From contig JAUNHF010000051.1 in assembly GCA_030524065.1 (NCBI GenBank), positions 4,205 to 9,635 on the forward strand: a DNA stretch of 5,431 nucleotides, read 5' to 3'. A model generated the notes under the pieces. The model was not told the DNA's origin, ran no database searches, and saw nothing but the letters and a program-made list of their open reading frames with translations. Numbering within the stretch: position 1 is the stretch's first letter; every line of letters starts with the position of its first letter. A program made the position numbers and the translations under genes. This DNA is from Deinococcus sp. (GTDB lineage Bacteria > Deinococcota > Deinococci > Deinococcales > Deinococcaceae). Positions 1-4,459 of the stretch are shown piece by piece.

Positions 1-300
1 CTGGCGTTCCAGCAGGCCCAGCCCTTCCAGGCGGGCGATCAGCCGGGTGGCGGTCGGCGCAGGCAGGCCCTGCCACGCGGCCACCCGGCCCGGCGTGTCC
101 CGCCCGTCGGCCACGGCAGCCAGCACCAGCAGCTCCTTGATGTTCAGGCCCAATTGCGCTTCCAGTGGGCCGCCCAGCGCCACCTGAAAGCGCCGTGAAA
201 GCCGCAGCACGGCCTGGACCAGCGCATAGTGCTGCCCGGTGGGCCCGCTTGCGCTGGCTGGCAGGGGAGAAGCAGAGGCAGACAGAGAAGCAGAGTTCAT
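1..300 (-). CDS. MarR-family winged-helix transcriptional regulator (partial, C-terminus off the left edge)
   Basis: The ATG at 300-298 opens a frame that runs exactly 100 codons to the window edge with no stop. Residues 1-20 are a Ser/Ala/Pro-rich, probably disordered tail. Residues 23-60 form the first helices, with a hydrophobic heptad-like pattern (ALVQAVLRLSRRFQVAL). Residues 68-100 look like the MarR winged-helix core: TPGRVAAWQGLPAPTATRLI, then a recognition-helix and wing start ending in LEGLGLLERQ. The family binds DNA as dimers at short palindromes, commonly represses its own gene and often responds to small molecules. The rest of the wing and the dimerisation helix lie beyond position 1. 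The start is supported by a TANNNT box 8 nt upstream and the absence of a Shine-Dalgarno sequence. A 15-bp palindrome overlaps the start codon, so autorepression is likely (inference). The gene is divergent from the DUF454 gene. The ligand and targets cannot be read from the sequence. Confidence 0.8.
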   Translation of the reverse strand, partial: MNSASLSASASPLPASASGPTGQHYALVQAVLRLSRRFQVALGGPLEAQLGLNIKELLVLAAVADGRDTPGRVAAWQGLPAPTATRLIARLEGLGLLERQ

Positions 301-319
301 TTCAAATGAAACTATTTCA
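296..319. promoter_or_regulatory. Probable MarR operator: two overlapping inverted repeats at the regulator start
   Basis: TTCATTT-C-AAATGAA (296-310) is a perfect inverted repeat with 7-bp arms. It overlaps TGAAA-CTA-TTTCA (307-319), which has perfect 5-bp arms and shares the TGAA half-site. The first covers the ATG of the regulator; together they cover its -10 box. MarR proteins typically bind 15-20 bp AT-rich palindromes next to their own genes, so autorepression is the simplest reading. Sequence symmetry is seen directly; binding is inferred. Confidence 0.6.
309..314 (-). promoter_or_regulatory. Candidate -10 box for a leaderless regulator mRNA
   Basis: On the minus strand TAGTTT lies 8 nt before the ATG at 300-298. 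This fits the TANNNT pattern seen in leaderless Deinococcus genes, where transcription begins at the start codon. There is no recognisable -35 hexamer at 16-18 bp and no purine-rich ribosome-binding site. The box lies inside the inverted repeats at 296-319, so a bound regulator would block polymerase. Confidence 0.45.
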
Positions 320-328
320 CTTCCGTGT

Positions 329-344
329 CCTCAGGGGGCTGAGG
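329..344. repeat. GC-rich inverted repeat CCTCAG-GGGG-CTGAGG
   Basis: A perfect 6-bp inverted repeat with a 4-nt centre lies in the divergent intergenic region, about 15 bp beyond the -10 box of the regulator, roughly where its -35 element would be. It could be a second protein-binding site or an RNA hairpin if transcription to the right starts upstream. It is not a good terminator, because only three T follow on the plus strand and no gene ends nearby. Confidence 0.4.
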
Positions 345-432
345 TTTCCCGGGTGGGTGTAGGGGCCTGTGAACAAAAGCGGGAAAGGAGCCACTTTGCA
401 GCTTCTGACGCCATGTCAGCAGCCCCACGCGC

Positions 433-438
433 TAGGCT
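433..438 (+). promoter_or_regulatory. Candidate -10 box for the DUF454 gene
   Basis: TAGGCT matches TANNNT and stands 8 nt before the ATG at 447, the same geometry as at the divergent regulator. No convincing -35 element is visible. It supports ATG 447 over the in-frame upstream starts at 369 (GTG) and 396 (TTG). Confidence 0.35.
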
Positions 439-446
439 GCGTCCAT

Positions 447-920
447 ATGAGTGCCCCCGATCCCCAACCAGGGGTTTCTCCCCTCCCCGCGCAGGACACG
501 GCCCACGCAGCCGAAGCCGACCCCTTTCTGTTTCCACGCTCGGTTCGTCCTTTTGCCATTGGGGCCGGGCTGGTCCTGACGGCGCTGGGGGTGGCCGGCG
601 CCATTTTGCCGCTGCTGCCCGGCACCGGCTTTCTGGTGGCCGCCGCGTGGCTGTTCGCCCGCTCCAGTCCCCGCTTCGAGCGTTGGCTGCTGGGGCTGCC
701 GGTGGTGGGGCAGATGGTCCGCGATTTCCGCGCCGGGGTCGGTATGACTGCCCAGGCCAAGCGGCTGACCTACCTCTCGATCACCCTGGCGGTGGGCCTG
801 AGCGTAGGGCGCATTCCGGTGTGGTTCGGGCAGGTGACCTGGGTGCTGATCGGTGTGGTGGGCGTGTGGTACATCGCCCAGCGGGTGCCGACCAAGCCCG
901 CAGACCAGCCGCGCCGGTAA
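447..920 (+). CDS. DUF454 / YbaN-family small inner-membrane protein
   Basis: The product is 157 residues from ATG 447. An N-terminal Pro/Ala-rich soluble stretch (1-33) is followed by hydrophobic segments at about 36-53, 54-71, 106-122 and 128-145, giving probably four membrane passes. The hallmark of the family is the run from LPLLPGTGFLVAAAWLFARS (54-73) through SPRFERWLLGLPVVGQMVRD (74-93), which resembles the E. coli YbaN consensus (LPLLPTTPF...FARSSPR...W...G). The molecular function of DUF454 is unknown. The start is uncertain. The frame is open back to a GTG at 369, and a TTG at 396 has an AAGGAG 5 nt upstream (385-390). ATG 447 is preferred because the family homology begins well after it and a leaderless-type TANNNT box precedes it. 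The gene converges on the aldehyde dehydrogenase with 26 nt between stop codons. Confidence 0.8.
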   Translation: MSAPDPQPGVSPLPAQDTAHAAEADPFLFPRSVRPFAIGAGLVLTALGVAGAILPLLPGTGFLVAAAWLFARSSPRFERWLLGLPVVGQMVRDFRAGVGMTAQAKRLTYLSITLAVGLSVGRIPVWFGQVTWVLIGVVGVWYIAQRVPTKPADQPRR

Positions 921-950
921 AAGCGGCCTGCGGGATCAGCCGGCGCTTAT
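911..950. terminator. Possible bidirectional terminator between convergent genes
   Basis: GCGCCGG (911-917) and CCGGCGC (940-946) are a perfect 7-bp inverted repeat that spans both convergent gene ends. The 22-nt interval can itself fold in an alternative way (AAGC at 921-924 with GCTT at 945-948). TTATT follows on the plus strand, and a four-T run (GCTTTTACC) follows the inner stem on the minus strand. The loop is long and the T tracts are weak, so this is only a candidate. Confidence 0.35.
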
Positions 951-2341
951 TCGGTCTTGGCGCCTGCGTGCGGGCTGCCGCCGACCGACACCGCTTTGGT
1001 GTTCACAAATTCCAGAATCCCTTCGCGGCCCAGTTCGCGGCCAAACCCGCTGGCCTTGACGCCGCCAAACGGCAGGCGAGGGTCCGAGACCGACATCGCG
1101 TTCAGGAAGGTGGCGCCGGCTTCCAGCCCCTCGATAAAGCGCTCCTGCTCGGCGCTGTCCTGCGTCCAGGCGCTGCTGCTCAGGCCAAAGCGGGTGGCAT
1201 TTGCCAGGCTGATCGCCTGCTCAATGTCGTCCACCACGTACAGCGTGGCGACCGGCCCGAAAGTTTCCTCGAACCACACGTTCATGTCGGGACTCGGGTT
1301 GCCCAGCACGGTGGCGGGGTAGTGGAAGCCGCTGCCCTGCGGCACCTCGCCGCCCAGCAGTAGCTCGGCGCCTTTGTCCAGGGCGTCCTGCACCTGCGCG
1401 TGCAGCTCGCTGCGAATCTGGCTGGTCGCCAGCGGGCCGAGGTCGGTCTGGGGGTCCATCGGGTCGCCCAGCCGCAGCTCGCGCATTGCCGCCACAAAGC
1501 GGTCACGGAAGGGTGCATACACGCTGCGGTGAACGATGAACCGCTTGGCCGCAATGCAGCTCTGACCGTTGTTGATGGTGCGCGAGGTGACCGCGCTCCG
1601 CACGGCTTCTTCCAAATCGGCGCTGGGCATCACGATAAAGGGGTCCGAGCCACCCAGTTCCATCAGGGCGGGCTTGAGCACATCGCCGGCTGTGCTGGAC
1701 ACGGCCCGCCCCGCTCCCTCCGATCCGGTCAGGCTGACTGCTTTGACCCGTTCGTCGCGCAGCACCGCCTCGACATCCCGGCTGCCGATCATCAGGGTCT
1801 GAAAAGCGCCCTGTGGCAAGCCCGCGTCACGGAAGATTTCCTCAATTGCCAGGGCGCAGCCGGGCACGTTGCTGGCGTGCTTGAGCAGCGCGGTGTTGCC
1901 CGCCATCAGGGTGGGAGCGGCAAAGCGAAACACCTGCCAGAAGGGGAAATTCCAGGGCATCACCGCCAGGATCACGCCCAGGGGCAAGTAGCGCACCTCG
2001 GCCCGCTCGGCGCCGGTCTCGGCGGGCTGGGGGGCCAGAAATCCTGCGGCGTGCTCGGCGTAGTAGCGGCACACTTTGGCGCATTTCAGTACCTCCTGGC
2101 GGGAAGCTCCCAGGGTTTTGCCCATCTCGTTGGTCGCCAGTTGTGCGAGGCTTTCGGCCCGCTCTTCAAGCAGTTCGGCGGCGCGGTTCATCCACCCGGC
2201 CCGCTCAGCAAAGGTGGTGCGGCGGTAGCTGGCAAATGTCTCATGGGCGCGCGCCACGGCGGCCTGGGTCTCCTCGGCGCTCAGCGCGGGGTAGTCCCGG
2301 AGTTTTTCTCCGGTGTGGGGATTGGTGGCAGTCAGGGTCAT
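947..2341 (-). CDS. NAD(P)-dependent aldehyde dehydrogenase, succinate-semialdehyde dehydrogenase (Sad/GabD1) type
   Basis: This is a complete 464-residue ALDH-superfamily enzyme of the usual length. It should oxidise an aldehyde to the acid with NAD(P)+ in the cytoplasm. The overall pattern is close to E. coli Sad (YneI) and mycobacterial GabD1, which turn succinate semialdehyde into succinate. Visible landmarks are the oxyanion-hole region MPWNFPFWQV (128-137, N131); cofactor lysine K154 in LLKHASNVPG; the Rossmann turn SLTGSEGAGRAV (203-214); catalytic base E228 in ELGGSDPF; nucleophile C262 in NNGQSCIAAKRF; the ribose-binding motif EETFGPV (358-364); and the C-terminal LPFGGVKASGFGRE (423-436). 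All key residues are intact. The ATG at 2341-2339 is the first start and has TATCAT 6 nt upstream. No GABA transaminase or permease gene is adjacent, so the physiological substrate is inferred from family likeness only; another short-chain semialdehyde is possible. Confidence 0.9.
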   Translation of the reverse strand: MTLTATNPHTGEKLRDYPALSAEETQAAVARAHETFASYRRTTFAERAGWMNRAAELLEERAESLAQLATNEMGKTLGASRQEVLKCAKVCRYYAEHAAGFLAPQPAETGAERAEVRYLPLGVILAVMPWNFPFWQVFRFAAPTLMAGNTALLKHASNVPGCALAIEEIFRDAGLPQGAFQTLMIGSRDVEAVLRDERVKAVSLTGSEGAGRAVSSTAGDVLKPALMELGGSDPFIVMPSADLEEAVRSAVTSRTINNGQSCIAAKRFIVHRSVYAPFRDRFVAAMRELRLGDPMDPQTDLGPLATSQIRSELHAQVQDALDKGAELLLGGEVPQGSGFHYPATVLGNPSPDMNVWFEETFGPVATLYVVDDIEQAISLANATRFGLSSSAWTQDSAEQERFIEGLEAGATFLNAMSVSDPRLPFGGVKASGFGRELGREGILEFVNTKAVSVGGSPHAGAKTE

Positions 2342-2364
2342 GCCTGCATGATAGCGGGGCAGGC
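2342..2364 (-). promoter_or_regulatory. Aldehyde dehydrogenase promoter: -10 box inside an inverted repeat
   Basis: On the minus strand TATCAT (2353-2348), four of six positions conserved and matching TANNNT, stands 6 nt before the ATG. There is no Shine-Dalgarno sequence, so a leaderless mRNA is likely. The box lies between perfect 6-bp arms GCCTGC (2342-2347) and GCAGGC (2359-2364) separated by 11 bp, a layout expected of an operator that occludes the -10 element. The -35 position shows only a weak TTAGAG (2376-2371). Confidence 0.5.
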
Positions 2365-2409
2365 GCGGCCCTCTAAGGAAAAGATTTACCGCGCTCCCAG
2401 TGAGAATTT

Positions 2410-2418
2410 TGTTATCTT
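2410..2418 (+). promoter_or_regulatory. Extended -10 promoter for the 88-residue protein gene
   Basis: TGT-TATCTT is a TGN-extended -10 element ending 6 nt before the ATG at 2425. The preceding stretch (2401-2412) is AT-rich against the GC-rich background. No ribosome-binding site fits between the box and the start, so the transcript is probably leaderless. No good -35 hexamer is present, as is usual for extended -10 promoters. Confidence 0.5.
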
Positions 2419-2424
2419 TCCGGT

Positions 2425-2691
2425 ATGACAGGGACTGCCTCTCTTCCGGCGCGGCTCCAGACCCACATGGGCATTTGCTACGCAGGCGAGCTGCTGGAGC
2501 GGTCGGCAGACCTGATCACCGTGCAGCTGACCCTGCGCGAGTTCAGCTGCTTTCCTCAGCCCGGCGACCGCTTGGGCGTGCGGCTGGGGCAAGAGCGGCT
2601 GGCCGCCACCATTGTGGATATTCGGCACGGCGTTCCCGAAGACGAGTGGGACGCGGCAGTGCAGCTGCGGTTGATCTGTCAGGTCCACTAG
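2425..2691 (+). CDS. Small uncharacterised protein, probably beta-rich
   Basis: I do not recognise a family. The 88-residue product has no signal peptide, membrane segment or cysteine-pair motif. After a short N-terminal tail, alternating hydrophobic residues suggest a small beta-barrel or sandwich: ITVQLTLREFSCF (about 31-43), a turn PQPGDRLGVRLG (44-55), RLAATIVDIRHG (58-69), then WDAAVQLRLICQVH (75-88). The PGD turn between strands is seen in small barrel domains such as PilZ, but the RxxxR and DxSxxG signatures of PilZ are absent. The gene is credible because it has an extended -10 box at leaderless spacing, is intact, and fills the space between the aldehyde dehydrogenase promoter and the downstream gap. 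An internal ATG at 2467 would give 74 residues but lacks a comparable promoter. It is divergent from the aldehyde dehydrogenase by 83 bp, which may mean shared regulation. Confidence 0.65.
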   Translation: MTGTASLPARLQTHMGICYAGELLERSADLITVQLTLREFSCFPQPGDRLGVRLGQERLAATIVDIRHGVPEDEWDAAVQLRLICQVH

Positions 2692-2776
2692 GATTTGGCT
2701 GCACCAAGATCAAGCTGCTCTGAGCTGCGGCCAGTTTGAGGCTTGGTTGGCCTGTGAGCAGTCCACTTGAGGCAGT

Positions 2777-2800
2777 GCAGCGGATTGTCGCCCCCGCTGC
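2777..2800. repeat. 7-bp inverted repeat in a convergent gap
   Basis: GCAGCGG (2777-2783) and CCGCTGC (2794-2800) pair perfectly around a 10-nt loop, about 85 bp after the 88-residue protein gene. No T tract follows, so it is not a standard intrinsic terminator, though it could slow polymerase. The gap 2692-2875 shows no credible gene and no clear terminator for the plus-strand gene. Confidence 0.3.
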
Positions 2801-2875
2801 GGCCCAGCTTGGCGGGCGTGGCTCAGGCCCGCACCAGAACAAGCTCGGAGAAGCCGGGAAACACAAAAGACCCGC

Positions 2876-2905
2876 AAAAAGAAGACCCCCCATCTGGGAG
2901 GTCTT
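2876..2905 (-). terminator. Rho-independent terminator of the protease gene
   Basis: On the minus strand AAGACCTCCC (2905-2896), loop AGAT, GGGGGGTCTT (2891-2882) form a 10-bp stem with one G-U pair. It is followed by C and five T (2880-2876). It begins 33 nt after the stop codon of the protease. Stem, tight loop and T tract are all as expected. The T tract is one-sided, so it serves the minus strand. Confidence 0.88.
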
Positions 2906-2938
2906 AGCACAGCGCTGTGACTGGGCCGCGCCGCAGGC

Positions 2939-4171
2939 TTACTTGGTTTCGGCCAGGGTCAGGTTGCCGCTGCCGCTGTAGGCGGTCACGGCCCAGCGAT
3001 AGGTGCCACTGGCTGCGCTGTAAGAGACGTTCTCGGTGCTGGTCGCACCTTCGCTGGCGGCCACGTTGCTCCAGCTGCCGGTGCTGGTCTTCTGCTGCAG
3101 GTACAGGTCGAAGTCGGCGGCGCTGGGGCCGGTCAGGGTGCCGCGGATGGTGCCGCCCGCGTAGGCAAAGCCGGTGCTGCTCGGAGCGTAGGCGGTCTGG
3201 CCGCTGCTCAGGGTGCCGGTGTAGGTGGTCTGGCCGGGCGTGGGGGCCGGGGTGGGGGCGGGGCTGGCCGGGGTGTCTGCCGTCACGCCGCTGACATTAC
3301 GGATCCAGTCCAGGTAGGCGTTGACGCGGGTGTACACGCCGTAGCCACGGCAGACGGGGGGGCCGTAGCTCACGATGCCCAGCACGTAGTTGCTGCCGCC
3401 GTAGCTCTGGGCCAGCGGGCCGCCAGAGTCGCCGTTGCAGGAGTCCTTTTCCTGATACGCTTCGCCGCAGATGGTGTTGGCGGGCGTGCGGCTGCCGCCA
3501 CAGCTGGTGGGGTTGGGCGTGATGGGCAGGCTGACTTCACGCAGGTCGTCGCTGGTGGCGTCGGTTTCGGTCTTGCCCCAGCCACTGACCACGGCGAAGC
3601 GGCCAGCCACGTCCAGCACGCTTTCTACCGTGTTGTTGGGCAGTTTGATCGGCTGGGTATAGCTGTCAAAGACAACCGGACGGCTGAGCTTGATCAGAGC
3701 GATGTCGTAGGCAGAGCCGGTGGAGACATAGTTGGGGTGCGAGTACAGCGCAGCGGCGGTGATGCTCTGGCCCTGGGTAGAGCTGAGCTTGTTCAGACCC
3801 ACCCGCACGGTGGTGTTGCTGGCCGAAACGCCGCTCAGGCAGTGTGCTGCGGTCAGAATCCACTGGTCGCTGATGATCGAGCCACCGCACATAAAGCTGC
3901 CCTGGCTGGAGCGCATGTTCAGGTAGGCCTGGTAGGGCCGCGCACCACGGGCGCTGATGACGCCGTTGACAATCTGGCTGCTCAGGTCACCGCTGGGCGT
4001 GAACTGGGCGCTCAGGGTCAGGGCGTCTGCCGGAGCTTCGGTGGGCGCAGCCGACTTGGTGAGCGCAGGGCTGCCGCCAGACGTGGTCGGCGCGGGCGCC
4101 GGAGCATTGTTACAGGCCGACAGGGTCGCAGCGGTACTCAAAGTGGCGGCCAACAAAATAACTTTACGCAT
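2939..4171 (-). CDS. Trypsin-like serine protease (S1 family) lipoprotein with C-terminal PPC-like domain
   Basis: Exported endopeptidase of 410 residues from the ATG at 4171-4169. Residues 1-20 are a lipoprotein signal (MRKVILL, then lipobox LSAC, C20 lipidated). An Ala/Pro/Thr-rich linker and propeptide (21-66) follow. The mature catalytic domain starts at IVNG (67-70). The triad is H110 (TAAHC), D156 (YDIALIKL) and S249 (GDSGGP). D243, six residues before the serine, matches trypsin D189, so cleavage after Arg/Lys is expected. C95/C111, C224/C235 and C245/C274 match three conserved disulfides. A Pro/Thr linker (300-316) joins a roughly 90-residue domain with the PPC pattern DFDLYLQQ (353-360) and GTYRWAVTAYSGSGNLTL (389-406). 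The frame extends to 4258, but the signal peptide fixes the start at 4171, with AAGGGGG (4183-4177) about 5 nt upstream. The residue before IVNG is Gln, so trypsin-type self-activation is unlikely. Confidence 0.93.
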   Translation of the reverse strand: MRKVILLAATLSTAATLSACNNAPAPAPTTSGGSPALTKSAAPTEAPADALTLSAQFTPSGDLSSQIVNGVISARGARPYQAYLNMRSSQGSFMCGGSIISDQWILTAAHCLSGVSASNTTVRVGLNKLSSTQGQSITAAALYSHPNYVSTGSAYDIALIKLSRPVVFDSYTQPIKLPNNTVESVLDVAGRFAVVSGWGKTETDATSDDLREVSLPITPNPTSCGGSRTPANTICGEAYQEKDSCNGDSGGPLAQSYGGSNYVLGIVSYGPPVCRGYGVYTRVNAYLDWIRNVSGVTADTPASPAPTPAPTPGQTTYTGTLSSGQTAYAPSSTGFAYAGGTIRGTLTGPSAADFDLYLQQKTSTGSWSNVAASEGATSTENVSYSAASGTYRWAVTAYSGSGNLTLAETK

Positions 4172-4174
4172 AGT

Positions 4175-4183
4175 CCCCCCCTT
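4175..4183 (-). promoter_or_regulatory. Ribosome-binding site that sets the protease start
   Basis: AAGGGGGGG on the minus strand lies 3 nt before the ATG at 4171-4169, with its AAGGGGG core at about 5 nt. It is G-rich rather than a perfect AAGGAGG but is the only Shine-Dalgarno-like start among the genes here. Together with the signal peptide it rules out the in-frame upstream ATG at 4258. Confidence 0.6.
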
Positions 4184-4257
4184 AGGAACCGTTCTCCACT
4201 TTGTTTTCCATTGCTGGAGTGATTGAGCGCAGTCCCGCAGACACAGGACCAAGATCA

Positions 4258-4408
4258 TGAGAACAGTTTTAGATTATGCACCGCGATTATGCGGAGCAGG
4301 GAGGTGTGGAATGTGAGATGACTCTCATAAGCCAAAGGTCCCGGAGTGGTGCAGCTTTTCTGGTGGTGGCCCGGGCAAATGAGGTCGGTATCTCAGCCTG
4401 CCATGAGA
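4258..4408. repeat. Cluster of TGAGA pentamers upstream of the protease
   Basis: TGAGA or its complement TCTCA occurs at 4258-4262, 4314-4318, 4323-4327, 4391-4395 and 4404-4408. Two pairs form inverted repeats: TGAGA-TGAC-TCTCA (4314-4327) and TCTCA-N8-TGAGA (4391-4408). About 0.3 occurrences would be expected by chance in 150 bp, so the density is notable. These could be operator half-sites for the protease, or hairpins after the ABC gene. The gap 4172-4459 otherwise holds no credible gene, and no convincing -10/-35 pair or terminator. Confidence 0.4.
4272..4292. repeat. Direct repeat GATTATGC with 13-bp period
   Basis: GATTATGC occurs at 4272-4279 and again at 4285-4292, about 100-120 bp upstream of the protease start. 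The second copy lies in a small inverted repeat CCGC-GATTAT-GCGG (4281-4294). On the minus strand the copies read GCATAATC and include -10-like TAATCT and CATAAT, so the pair may mark the protease promoter, but no matching -35 is seen. Confidence 0.35.
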
Positions 4409-4459
4409 CGGGCCTCATCGTTCCCCCTCCCGCCGAGAAGTGCTTTGGATGCCGGGGCC

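Noticed and set aside
405..419. CTGAC-N5-GTCAG inverted repeat before the DUF454 gene
   Set aside because: Arms of 5 bp with no second copy and no link to the -10 box; a chance match is plausible.
239..1363. Long plus-strand frame (374 codons) crossing the DUF454 and dehydrogenase genes
   Set aside because: It overlaps two genes with clear family signatures; its translation is Arg/Gly/Ala-rich without any domain pattern, as expected of an antisense frame in GC-rich DNA.
1400..2428. Plus-strand frame of 342 codons antisense to the aldehyde dehydrogenase
   Set aside because: It is the mirror of a strongly supported enzyme gene, rich in Gly/His/Ala with no recognisable motif. Its length comes from low stop frequency at high GC.
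4172..4258. Longer protease start at ATG 4258-4256
   Set aside because: It would put 29 residues, including charged ones, before a textbook lipoprotein signal peptide, and the ATG at 4171-4169 has a ribosome-binding site.
4404..4418. Possible terminator of the ABC gene (ATGAG ... CTCAT)
   Set aside because: The stem is only 5 bp with a 6-nt loop and no T tract follows on the minus strand.
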